Positions 18,487 through 26,890 of a DNA stretch of 64,000 bases are shown here, piece after piece. The translations under genes and the position numbers were made by a program. A model generated the notes under the pieces. It did not search any database and was not told the origin of the DNA. It saw only the letters and a program-made list of their open reading frames with translations. Positions within the stretch are counted from its first letter, which is position 1; each line of letters begins with the position of its first letter. The stretch is taken from contig NZ_CP085193.1 in the NCBI RefSeq assembly GCF_024298965.1, forward strand, positions 6,138,001 through 6,202,000, written 5' to 3'. The DNA is from Streptomyces rapamycinicus NRRL 5491. GTDB lineage: Bacteria; Actinomycetota; Actinomycetes; Streptomycetales; Streptomycetaceae.

Positions 18487-21400
18487 GTGTTTCACGTGAA
18501 ACCAATCGACCCCCGGCTGCTGCGGTACGCACGGGCCACCCGCTTCTTCCTCGCCGCCTCCGTGGCGCTGGGCCTGGCCGGGGCGGGACTGGTCATCGCG
18601 CAGGCGATGCTGATCGCCGAGATCGTGGTGGGCGCCTTCCAGCGGGGCGACGGCGTGACGGCGCTGACGCTTCCGCTGGGGCTGCTGGCGCTGGTCGCCG
18701 TCGGCCGGGCGGCTGTCTCCTGGCTGACCGAACTGGCCGCCCATCGGGCCGGTGCGGCGGTCAAGTCGGAGCTGCGGCTGCGGCTGCTGGAGCGGGCCGT
18801 ACGGCTCGGGCCGAGCTGGCTGGACTCCCGGCGGACCGGTGAACTCACCACCCTCGCCACCCGGGGCATCGACGCCCTGGACAACTACTTCGCGCGCTAT
18901 CTGCCCCAGTTGGGGCTGGCCGTGGTGGTGCCGGTGGCGGTGCTCGCCCGGATCGTCACCGCGGACTGGATCTCCGCGCTGATCATCGTCGCCACGCTGC
19001 CGCTGATCCCGCTGTTCATGATGCTCATCGGCTGGGCCACCCAGTCCCGGATGGATCGTCAGTGGCGGCTGCTGTCCCGGCTGTCCGGGCACTTCCTCGA
19101 TGTCGTAGCCGGGCTGCCCACTCTGAAGGTCTTCGGGCGGGCCAAGGCCCAGGCCGCCTCGATCCGTGCGATCACGGGCGACTACCGGCGGGCCACGCTC
19201 AAGACGCTGCGGCTGGCCTTTCTGTCCTCCCTGGCCCTGGAGCTGCTGTCCACGGTGTCGGTCGCGCTGGTCGCGGTCGACATCGGAATGCGGCTGGTGC
19301 ACGGGGAGATGGACCTCTTCACCGGACTGGTGGTGCTGGTGCTCGCCCCCGAGGCGTATCTGCCGCTGCGGCAGGTGGGCGCGCAGTACCACGCGGCGGC
19401 GGAGGGGCTGACGGCGGCGGACGAGGTGTTCGCGGTGCTGGAGCGCGAGCCCGCTGGGACGGGCGGCGCGCCCGCCCCCGACGCCCGGGGAGCCGCGCTG
19501 GCGTTGGACGGGCTGGTGGTCCGCCACTCCGGGCGTACCGAACCGTCCCTCGTCCGGACCTCGTTCGAGATCCGCCCGGGGGAGACGGTCGCCGTCGTGG
19601 GCCCCAGCGGCGCCGGGAAGTCGACCCTGCTGAACGCCGTGCTGGGCTTCGCCGCGCCGCACGAGGGCCGGGTGCTGATCGGGGACCGGGACCTGGCATC
19701 CCTGGACCCGGAGAGCTGGCGGCGCCAGATCGCCTGGGTGCCCCAGCGCCCGTACCTCTTCGCCGGGACGATCGCGGAGAACGTCCGGCTGGCCCGGCCG
19801 GACGCCGACGACGAGGCGGTACGAGCCGCCCTGCGCGACGCGGACGCGCTGCGTTTCGTCTCCGCGCTGCCGGACGGGCTCGAGACCCGGCTGGGCGAGA
19901 TGGGCGCCGGACTCTCCGCGGGCCAACGCCAGCGGATCGCCCTGGCCCGTGCCTTCCTGGCCGACCGCCCGGTGCTGCTCCTGGACGAGCCGACGGCGAA
20001 CCTGGACGGCGAGACGGAGGCGTCCGTCGTCGAGGCGGTGCGTCGGCTCGCCGCGGGCCGCACGGTCCTCCTGGTCGTCCACCGCCCGGCACTGCTGCCG
20101 CTGGCGGACCGGGTGCTGCGTCTGCCGGGGCCGGGGCGGGGCTCTGGGGCTGCTGGCCCTGGTGGGTCGGCGGCAGCAGCGCCCGGGGTCGAGCGCGCGT
20201 CGGCGGCGGACGTCGTACGCGGTTCTGGTGGGCTGCGCCCGCTGCCCGTGGATCCGCCCGCGTCGGTGGTGGACGGCGCGCGCGCGGCTGAGCGCCCGCG
20301 CGCGGGGGCGCGTGAGTCCGCGCCGGAGGCGTCTGCGGGTACGTACGGGCCGACGGCGGGCACGGGACCGGGCAGGCGGCTGAGCGAGGTACGGCGCGGG
20401 CCGGACGGCACGGGTCTGAGTGCGTCGGGTGGCCCAGCAGCGTCGCAGGGCGCGGCCGCGTCGTCGCGCGGCTCGGCCACCCGCCCCCGCCGGGGCGCTC
20501 TGGCGCGGGTGCGGGGGGCCGCGCGTGGCGGGCGGGGGCGGTTTGGGCTGGCGTTGTTGCTCGGGAGCCTCGCCCTGCTGAGCACGGTCGGGCTGATGGC
20601 CGTGTCCGGGTGGCTGATCTCGCGGGCCGCGCAGCAGCCGCCCGTGCTCTATCTGATGGTGGCGGTCACCGCGACCCGGGCGTTCGGGATCGGCCGGGCC
20701 GTCTTCCGCTACGCCGAGCGCCTGGTCTCGCACGACGCCGTACTGCGGGTGCTGGCCGAGCTGCGGGTCGCCGTCTACCGGAGGCTGGAGCGGCTGGCGC
20801 CCGCCGGGCTCGGCCGGACGCGCCGCGGCGATCTGCTCTCCCGGCTGGTGGCCGATGTGGACACCGTGCAGGACTACTTCCTGCGCTGGCTGCTGCCCGT
20901 CGCCACCGCCCTGACCGTCGGCGCGGCCTCGGTGGGCTTCCTCACCTGGGTGCTGCCCGAGGCCGGGGCCGTACTGGCGGCGGGGCTGCTGGTGGCGGGG
21001 GTCGTGGTGCCCGCCGTGTCCGGGGCGCTCGCGCGGCGCGCGGAACGGCGGCTGGCACCGGCGCGCGGTGCTCTGTCGGCGCAGGTCGTGGACCTGCTGG
21101 CGGGGACCGCCGAGTTGACCGTCGCGGGCGCGCTGCCGCGCCGGCTGGACGCGCTGCGCCGGGCCGACGGGGTGCTCACCCGGATCGCCCGGCGGACGGC
21201 GGCCGCCGCCGGTACGGGCGCCGGGCTGTCCGCGCTGGTCTGCGGTCTTACCGTGGCGGCCGCGGCGTGGGTGGGGGTTCCGGCCGTGGCGGACGGCCGG
21301 ATCCACGGGGTGTGGCTGGCGGTCGTGGTGCTGACTCCGCTCGCCGCCTTCGAGGCCGTCGCGGGGCTGCCGCTCGCGGTGCAGCACCGACAGCGGGTGC

Positions 21401-22278
21401 GGCGGGCCGCGGAGCGGGTGTACGAGGTGCTGGACGAGCCGATTCCGGTGCGTGAGCCCGACGAGGCGGGTCGAGATGGGGCGGGTCGCGAGGAGGTGGT
21501 GCGCGAGGAGGCGCCGAGTGCGCCGTATCCGCTGGTGCTGCACGGGATCACCGCCCGCCACCCGGGGCAGGCCGTCCCCGCCCTGGACGGATTCGGGCTG
21601 GAGTTGCGCCCGGGCCGCCGGGTCGCGGTTGTCGGACCGTCCGGGGCGGGCAAGACCACCCTCGCCCAGGTACTGCTCCGCTTCCTGGACACCGAGGGCG
21701 GCACGTACACCCTGGCGGGCCGGAACGCCGCCGCCCTGGACGGGGACGCGGTGCGGCGACTGGTCGGCCTCTGCGCCCAGGACGCCCATGTGTTCGACAG
21801 CTCGCTGCGCGAGAACCTGCGGCTGGCGCGCCCCGGCGCGAGCGATGACGACCTGCGCGCGGCACTGGCCGCGGCCCGGCTGCTGGACTGGGTGGACGGG
21901 CTGCCGGACGGCCTGGACACGCTCGTCGGCGAGCAGGGCGCACGGCTCTCCGGCGGCCAGCGGCAGCGGCTGGCGCTGGCCCGCGCGCTGCTGGCGGACT
22001 TCCCCGTACTGGTCCTGGACGAGCCCGCCGAGCACCTGGACCTGCCCACGGCTGACGCCCTGACCGCCGACCTGCTGTCGGCGACCCAGGGACACACCAC
22101 CGTCCTGATCACCCACCGGCTGGCGGGCCTGGGCGCGGTGGACGAGGTGATCGTCCTCGACGGCGGCCGCGCCGTCCAGCGCGGGACGTACGCGGAACTG
22201 GCCTCGGCCGACGGCCCATTCCGCCGGATGCTGGAGCGCGAGGCGGTGGAGGGCGGGGCCCTGGTGGGTGCCGGGTAG
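18487..22278 (+). CDS. cydCD: Fused CydD-CydC ABC exporter for cytochrome bd assembly
   Basis: 1263 aa: TMD1 (about 20-320), NBD1 with Walker A at 372-380 (GPSGAGKST), LSAGQ signature and LLLDEP. Then a ~130-residue Ala/Gly/Pro/Arg linker (about 545-675), TMD2 (about 690-960), and NBD2 with Walker A at 1050-1058, LSGGQ and LVLDEP. In E. coli CydD and CydC are separate and export cysteine/glutathione needed for haem-d oxidase assembly; actinomycetes fuse them. The GTG start is 10 bp after cydB. A second GTG at 18496 lies inside the parS site and gives a 1260-aa protein; both start choices are weak in ribosome-site terms. Confidence 0.93.
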   Translation: MFHVKPIDPRLLRYARATRFFLAASVALGLAGAGLVIAQAMLIAEIVVGAFQRGDGVTALTLPLGLLALVAVGRAAVSWLTELAAHRAGAAVKSELRLRLLERAVRLGPSWLDSRRTGELTTLATRGIDALDNYFARYLPQLGLAVVVPVAVLARIVTADWISALIIVATLPLIPLFMMLIGWATQSRMDRQWRLLSRLSGHFLDVVAGLPTLKVFGRAKAQAASIRAITGDYRRATLKTLRLAFLSSLALELLSTVSVALVAVDIGMRLVHGEMDLFTGLVVLVLAPEAYLPLRQVGAQYHAAAEGLTAADEVFAVLEREPAGTGGAPAPDARGAALALDGLVVRHSGRTEPSLVRTSFEIRPGETVAVVGPSGAGKSTLLNAVLGFAAPHEGRVLIGDRDLASLDPESWRRQIAWVPQRPYLFAGTIAENVRLARPDADDEAVRAALRDADALRFVSALPDGLETRLGEMGAGLSAGQRQRIALARAFLADRPVLLLDEPTANLDGETEASVVEAVRRLAAGRTVLLVVHRPALLPLADRVLRLPGPGRGSGAAGPGGSAAAAPGVERASAADVVRGSGGLRPLPVDPPASVVDGARAAERPRAGARESAPEASAGTYGPTAGTGPGRRLSEVRRGPDGTGLSASGGPAASQGAAASSRGSATRPRRGALARVRGAARGGRGRFGLALLLGSLALLSTVGLMAVSGWLISRAAQQPPVLYLMVAVTATRAFGIGRAVFRYAERLVSHDAVLRVLAELRVAVYRRLERLAPAGLGRTRRGDLLSRLVADVDTVQDYFLRWLLPVATALTVGAASVGFLTWVLPEAGAVLAAGLLVAGVVVPAVSGALARRAERRLAPARGALSAQVVDLLAGTAELTVAGALPRRLDALRRADGVLTRIARRTAAAAGTGAGLSALVCGLTVAAAAWVGVPAVADGRIHGVWLAVVVLTPLAAFEAVAGLPLAVQHRQRVRRAAERVYEVLDEPIPVREPDEAGRDGAGREEVVREEAPSAPYPLVLHGITARHPGQAVPALDGFGLELRPGRRVAVVGPSGAGKTTLAQVLLRFLDTEGGTYTLAGRNAAALDGDAVRRLVGLCAQDAHVFDSSLRENLRLARPGASDDDLRAALAAARLLDWVDGLPDGLDTLVGEQGARLSGGQRQRLALARALLADFPVLVLDEPAEHLDLPTADALTADLLSATQGHTTVLITHRLAGLGAVDEVIVLDGGRAVQRGTYAELASADGPFRRMLEREAVEGGALVGAG
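18489..18502. other. parS centromere site (ParB binding), exact consensus
   Basis: GTTTCACGTGAAAC, the exact 14-bp Streptomyces parS palindrome, lies across the first codons of cydCD (encoding FHVK). ParB nucleates on such sites around oriC to compact and segregate chromosomes during sporulation septation (established for S. coelicolor). No other copy was seen in the window. Confidence 0.92.
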
Positions 22279-22797
22279 CCGGGTGTGGGTCAGGGCCCGT
22301 CCGGCGGAGCTTGACGCCTGCGGCGGGCCCCTTTCCCCTCCCCGCCCCTTCCCTCAACTGGGGCTCCGCCCCAGACCCCGAGGGGCATGCGATGCCTGGT
22401 GCGCACCCCCGGCACCGCTGGGGGCGTCCCCCGCACCGGACGAGCGGGCTTGCGGCGCCTGCCGCCGCCCCGGAGTCCAGGGGCGAAGCCCTCGCGTGGT
22501 CCACCGGACACTCCGTGGGGCCCGCGAAGATCCGCCGGACAACCACTGGCCCACGCCGGGGCTGCCCAGCGCCCACCGGCACTCCGCGCGGGAGCGCCGT
22601 ATCACGCATCCCGGCCCCGCGTGATCCGCTGGACAACCTCCGGGGGGTCGCAGGCACGCGGCCGGACAGGGGCATGAGCTGCCGCATGGGTCGGCCCTGG
22701 CCCGTGTGGGCCGCCCCACGGCACCTCCGAAGCGGCGGAAACGGTGCCCAGCGCTCACAACAGGGCGTTTACCTGCGGCATTCATTAGGCTCGACGC
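22279..22797. other. Intergenic region after cydCD with hairpin
   Basis: About 520 bp with no gene supported by codon bias. A CTGGGGC/GCCCCAG hairpin (22358-22364 with 22368-22374, 3-nt loop) lies ~80 bp after the stop and could terminate the cyd operon. The surrounding Pro/Arg-rich shadow frames look like spacer DNA. The last ~40 bp carry the leaderless promoter of the sensor kinase. Confidence 0.55.
22786..22791 (+). promoter_or_regulatory. -10 element TAGGCT for a probably leaderless kinase mRNA
   Basis: TAGGCT ends 6 nt before the ATG at 22798 and no Shine-Dalgarno is present, so transcription should begin at or next to the start codon. The same arrangement occurs at 26879 and 38598. Confidence 0.5.
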
Positions 22798-24507
22798 ATG
22801 GCGGCCGCTGCCCCCTCCCCCGACCCCCTGGATGTGGCCGCGGAGGCGACCCGCGGTCTGCGGGGGCTGTCCACCGAGCTCACGGCGCGCCTGCCGCGGC
22901 TGCTGGAGGCGATGCGCTCGCTCGGCACCGGGCCGGACGCGCACACCGTCCTCGACCGGATCGTCCGCACCGCGGCCGAGCTGGTGGGCGCGCGCCGGGC
23001 AGCGATCGGGGTGCACCGCACCGAGGGCGACGCCGCCGCCGCGAGCCAGGGCCTGGCCGATGTGGTCACGTACGGCGTGACGGAGGCCGACCGGGAGCGG
23101 TGCGCGGAGCTGCTCGCCGACGCGTGCCGCACCGGAACGCCCACGGCCGCCGAGCCGCCGGGCCCGTCCCAGCCGCCAGGCCCCTCCCAGCCGTCGAGCG
23201 CGTATCTCACCGTTCCGCTGCGCGTCGGGGAGGAGATCTTCGGCGTCCTCTGTCTCGCGGAGAAGCGGGACGGTGGTCCGTTCACCGACTCCGACCGGCA
23301 TCTGGTCGAGGTGCTGGCGACCGAGGCGGGGATCGCCATCGGCCACACCCGTGTCCAGGGGGCCACCCGGCAGCGTGAGCGCTGGATCGAGGGGTCGGTG
23401 GCCGTGACCCAGGCGGTGCTGTCCGGAGGCGCCGGGGACGGACCGGCCGTGGTCGCAGAGAAGGCCCGGGAGCTCGCGGACGCGGCGGTGGGCATCGTGC
23501 TGCTGCCGGAGGACGGCGATGACGGGCTGAAGGCCGTGGCGGTGGCCGCCGATGAGCGGTCCGGGCTGCTCGGCGCGGTACTTCCGGCCCGCTCTCCGGC
23601 CGTGCCGAGGCTGCTGGCCGGGCAGCCGGTCCTCATCGAGGACCCGGCCGCCGATCCGCTGCTCGGCACCGGCGTCCCCGGGCGCTACGGACCGAGCATG
23701 ATGGTGCCGCTGAGCAGCGGGGACCGGGTGTTCGGCGTGCTGGCCACCGCGCGGGAGCGCGACGCCGACCCGTTCACCGCCACCGAGCGCACCCTGGCCG
23801 CCCAGTTCGCGGCGCAGGCGGCGGTCGCGCTGGTGCTCGCCGAGGCGCAGCACGACCGGGAGCGGCTCGCGGTCCTCGAGGAGCGCGACCGGATCGCCCG
23901 CGACCTCCACGACCTCGTCGTCCAGCGGCTCTTCGCGACCGGGATGCTGCTGGAGGGCGCGGAGCGCCAGTCGGACGCACCGGAGGTACGGGAGCGGATC
24001 GAGCGGGCCGTCGAGGAGCTGGGCGCCACCATCCAGGAGGTACGGACGGCGATCTTCGCGCTGCAGCAGACTCCGCCCGAGACCCCGCCCGGGCTGCGCG
24101 GCCGGGTATTGCGGGAGGTCAGGGCGGCCGCCGTGCCGCTGGGCTTCCAGCCGTCGCTGACCTTCGTGGGCCCGGTGGACGACCTGGTCGTGTCCGTGAC
24201 CGGCGCCCATCTCGTCGCGGCACTGCGCGAGTCGCTGTCCAATGCCTTCCGGCATGCCCGGGCCGAGCGGATCGAGGTGGTCGTGGACGCCACCACCCGG
24301 CTCGCGGACGGACGGCCTGCGGTCCGGCTGACGGTCGCGGACGACGGGGTGGGGGTGCCCGCGGACGGGCGGCGCAGCGGTCTGGCCAACCTGGCACGGC
24401 GGGCCGAGGCGCTGGGCGGATCGAGCACCTTCTGCCCCGGCCTCGGGGAGGACGGCCGCGGCACGGCAGTGGTGTGGGAGGCACCCCTGCCGAGCGAGGA
24501 CGCCTGA
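22798..24507 (+). CDS. GAF-domain sensor histidine kinase (DevS-like)
   Basis: 569 aa, soluble. Two tandem GAF domains (about 35-190 and 205-360) separated by a Pro-rich insert near residue 120. HisKA_3 dimerisation helix with phospho-acceptor H371 in ARDLHDLVVQRLFATGMLLEG. HATPase_c with ESLSNAFRHARA (N box) and DDGVGVP plus SGLANLARRAEALGG. This is the architecture of the DevS/DosT type, in which GAF may bind haem or another ligand; no haem ligand can be assigned from sequence. No response-regulator gene is adjacent, so it is an orphan here. Confidence 0.92.
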   Translation: MAAAAPSPDPLDVAAEATRGLRGLSTELTARLPRLLEAMRSLGTGPDAHTVLDRIVRTAAELVGARRAAIGVHRTEGDAAAASQGLADVVTYGVTEADRERCAELLADACRTGTPTAAEPPGPSQPPGPSQPSSAYLTVPLRVGEEIFGVLCLAEKRDGGPFTDSDRHLVEVLATEAGIAIGHTRVQGATRQRERWIEGSVAVTQAVLSGGAGDGPAVVAEKARELADAAVGIVLLPEDGDDGLKAVAVAADERSGLLGAVLPARSPAVPRLLAGQPVLIEDPAADPLLGTGVPGRYGPSMMVPLSSGDRVFGVLATARERDADPFTATERTLAAQFAAQAAVALVLAEAQHDRERLAVLEERDRIARDLHDLVVQRLFATGMLLEGAERQSDAPEVRERIERAVEELGATIQEVRTAIFALQQTPPETPPGLRGRVLREVRAAAVPLGFQPSLTFVGPVDDLVVSVTGAHLVAALRESLSNAFRHARAERIEVVVDATTRLADGRPAVRLTVADDGVGVPADGRRSGLANLARRAEALGGSSTFCPGLGEDGRGTAVVWEAPLPSEDA

Positions 24508-24868
24508 GGCGCGGCTCCCTGGTGAGGGAGCCTGAGGGCAACTGCCTGCCGAGCCGGGGGCGAGCCCGGGCCCTGAGGCGCTGTTGCCGGGCGAAGGTGC
24601 CTGTGGGGCCGCTGTCGAGCCGAGGGTTTGACCGGCCGGTGGCCGGGCTGGGGCCCGGCGGGGTGCTGGGCCGGTGACAGGGGGCCGTGGGGCGGGGGTT
24701 GTCGCCCGGCCGGCCCAACGGCTCACCTACGCGGGCCAACTAGCGCCTCGTCAGAGTGCGGGTCGTGGTGGCCGACGGTGGGATGAGGCTCGCGGGCCGT
24801 TCGGTCCTTCGTATCCCATCGCACTCCGCGACAGATGTTGGCCCGACCGCGGGGAAGGAAGTCATGAC
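24508..24868. other. Intergenic region between kinase and secreted protein genes
   Basis: About 360 bp without a gene. GC-rich irregular inverted repeats after the kinase stop and the promoter of the secreted protein; nothing more recognised. Confidence 0.45.
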
Positions 24869-25717
24869 GTGAACAGCCAGAGTCCCACTCCCAAGCGATC
24901 CCGGACGCGTCGCCGGGTTCTGTTCGCCTCCGTCGCGGCAGTCGCCGCCGTCTCCAGCCAGATGCTGACCATGTCTCCCGCGGCGCAGGCGGATGACCCC
25001 ACGGGCGGTGGCCCCGGTCGTCCCAAGCCGCCGAGGCCGCCGGCCATCATCCACGGGATCCAGGAGTTCACCACGGACGGCACCTTCACGCCTCCCGCGG
25101 GTGTCACCTCGGTGCACATCCAGGCGTGGGGAGCGGGCGGTGGTGGCGGCGGTGGCGGCGGCGGTGCCACCGCCACGCTGACGGGTACCGGCGGCACCGG
25201 CGGCGGCGGCGGATCCGGCGGCTTCACCTGGTGTGTCATCCCGGTGACGCCGTTCGCCACCTACACGGTGGACCTGGGCACCGGTGGCACCGTCGGGACC
25301 CTTGGACCGGGTGGTGCCGCGGGCGGCAACCCCGGCTCGGCGGGTGGAACCGGTGGCAACGGCGGCACGACGACTCTGACCTCCGTGGCCGGCACCCAGC
25401 TCGCCGCCACGGGCGGCACCGGCGGCACGGGCGGTGGCGGTGGCACGGCTGCCCCCGGCACCCCGGGCACCGGCGGCACCGGCGGCACCGGTGCCTGCAA
25501 CAGCCTCTCCGTGGTGAACCGCAGCGGTGAGAACGGCGCGAGCGGCGCCGACGGCGGCGAGGGCGGCGACGCGGTCGACGGCATCGTCGAGCTGCCCCCG
25601 ACGAACAGCAGCGCGGGCGGCGACGGCGGCGTCGGCGGCCCCGGCGGCAACACCCCCGGCTCCAACGGTGCCCCCGGCACCGCCGGTGGCAACGGCTACG
25701 CGGTCATCTTCTGGTAA
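24869..25717 (+). CDS. Secreted glycine-rich protein
   Basis: 282 aa from GTG 24869 (GGAAGGAAG upstream decides the start). Residues 1-~42 are a long signal peptide (KRSRTRRRVLF, hydrophobic core, PAAQA cleavage region), then a Pro-rich stretch. Residues ~65-110 (GIQEFTTDGTFTPPAGVTSVHIQAWGAGG) form the beta-rich N-cap of the bacterial Gly-rich/tail-fibre-like domain. The remainder is GGTGGTGG- and GTPGTGG-type repeat, probably a polyglycine-II-like or surface structure, ending NGYAVIFW. Only two cysteines (in FTWCVIP and TGACNS). Role unknown; cell-surface or matrix protein is inference. Confidence 0.85.
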   Translation: MNSQSPTPKRSRTRRRVLFASVAAVAAVSSQMLTMSPAAQADDPTGGGPGRPKPPRPPAIIHGIQEFTTDGTFTPPAGVTSVHIQAWGAGGGGGGGGGGATATLTGTGGTGGGGGSGGFTWCVIPVTPFATYTVDLGTGGTVGTLGPGGAAGGNPGSAGGTGGNGGTTTLTSVAGTQLAATGGTGGTGGGGGTAAPGTPGTGGTGGTGACNSLSVVNRSGENGASGADGGEGGDAVDGIVELPPTNSSAGGDGGVGGPGGNTPGSNGAPGTAGGNGYAVIFW

Positions 25718-25812
25718 GACCCCCGGTCAGGCGAACCGCCCCCCAGGCCCTCACGGTGCCCGGGGGGCGGTGTCAACCCGGGGCGGCGTCGAGGGGAGAA
25801 GGGGGCGCGTGC

Positions 25813-26685
25813 CTAACCCGCCAGGATCCGCTCGATGACGACGGCGACGCCGTCCTCGGTGTTGGCGCCCGTGCGGTGGGTGGTCGCGGCGAGCACATCC
25901 GGGTGGGCGTTGGCCATCGCGTACGAGGTGCCCGCCCACATCAGCATCTCCAGGTCGTTGGGCATGTCCCCGAACGCCACGACCTCAGAGGCCGAGATCC
26001 CGCGCTCGGCACAGCACCGGGCCAGGGTGCTGGCCTTGCTGACCCCGAGACCACTGACCTCCAGCAGGGCGGACGGGCTGGAGCGGGTGAAGTCGCCGTA
26101 GGCCCCGGCGACCGTGCGGGCCAGCTGGAGGAAGCTGTCGGGCGCCAGTTCGGGGTGGTGGGCGAGCAGCTTGAGGACCGGCATGTCGGCGTGCGCGAAT
26201 CCGTCGTGGAGCAGCTTCTCGGCGGGCGCGACGACCGCGCCCGGGTCGAGGTGGAAGGGCGGGTACTGCGGTTCGTAGAAGATCCCGCCGCTGCGCTCGA
26301 CCGCGAAGGACGTGCCCGGGGCCGCCTCGCGCAGCGCCGCCACGATGGTGAGGGCCCGGTCGGTGGCGAGCGGACGGACCTCGACCGGCAGCCCGCCCTG
26401 GTGCAGATCGACCACGGCGGCGCCATTGGCGCAGATCGCCAGGCCGTGGCCGTGCACATGGGCGCTGACGACGTCCATCCAGCGGGCCGGGCGGCCGGTG
26501 ACGAAGAACACCTCGATGCCCGCCCGCTCGGCCGCCGCGAGCGCCGTCACGGTGCGGTCGGAGACCGTCTTGTCGTCCCGCAGCAGGGTGCCGTCGAGGT
26601 CGGTGGCGATCAGCCGGGGCCGGGCCGGGGCGGGGCGGAAACGCTCTGGGGCCGGGGTGTTCGGCCGGTCGGTCGCAGGAGTCAC
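25813..26685 (-). CDS. HAD superfamily (Cof-type, subclass IIB) phosphatase
   Basis: 290 aa from GTG 26685, 9 nt after GGGAGG; ATG 26694 abuts that site and ATG 26715 lacks one. Core motifs: [10 protein letters not shown] (nucleophile and acid aspartates), FVTGRP (motif II), a lysine in VSKAS (motif III) and FGDMPND (motif IV). Cof-type enzymes hydrolyse sugar phosphates, FMN or pyridoxal phosphate in the cytosol; specificity not readable. A paralogue lies at 40372-41202. Divergent from the LLM oxidoreductase; the shared intergenic region has phased 10-bp repeats. Confidence 0.9.
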   Translation of the reverse strand: MTPATDRPNTPAPERFRPAPARPRLIATDLDGTLLRDDKTVSDRTVTALAAAERAGIEVFFVTGRPARWMDVVSAHVHGHGLAICANGAAVVDLHQGGLPVEVRPLATDRALTIVAALREAAPGTSFAVERSGGIFYEPQYPPFHLDPGAVVAPAEKLLHDGFAHADMPVLKLLAHHPELAPDSFLQLARTVAGAYGDFTRSSPSALLEVSGLGVSKASTLARCCAERGISASEVVAFGDMPNDLEMLMWAGTSYAMANAHPDVLAATTHRTGANTEDGVAVVIERILAG

Positions 26686-26800
26686 GGCAACCATCCTCCC
26701 GCATATGCCACTCATCGATGAGGGCACGGTGCTGGGGTGGGCCGCTCGGGTGCGCGCCTGCTCGGGTGTGCTTGCTCCGGTGAGCTCGCCCGGGCGTCCC

Positions 26801-26859
26801 GTCGGTACGGCTCGGTACGGGCCGGTACGCGTCAGTACGTCCCGGACGGCTCGGTACGG
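26801..26859. repeat. Helically phased 10-bp direct repeats (CTCGGTACGG family)
   Basis: Successive blocks at 26801, 26811, 26821, 26831, (9-bp) 26841 and 26850 read GTCGGTACGG, CTCGGTACGG, GCCGGTACGC, GTCAGTACGT, CCCGGACGG and CTCGGTACGG. Spacing equals one helical turn. The array ends 20 bp before the -10 of the LLM gene and lies ~115 bp upstream of the HAD start. The same unit recurs at 36851-36900. Confidence 0.85.
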
Positions 26860-26878
26860 CGTTGTCACCCCCACCGCT

Positions 26879-26884
26879 TAGGCT
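26879..26884 (+). promoter_or_regulatory. -10 element TAGGCT for a probably leaderless LLM gene
   Basis: TAGGCT followed by CGCGGT and then ATG 26891. Same 6-nt spacing as at 22786, no ribosome site. Confidence 0.5.
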
Positions 26885-26890
26885 CGCGGT

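Noticed and set aside
18400..22116. 1238-aa leftward open frame opposite cydCD
   Set aside because: It is the complement of a clear fusion ABC transporter; composition is Arg/Gln/Gly/Pro-rich, with no domain. Long antisense frames are expected at ~72 percent GC.
22354..24726. 790-aa leftward frame over the sensor kinase
   Set aside because: Antisense of an unambiguous histidine kinase; no motifs.
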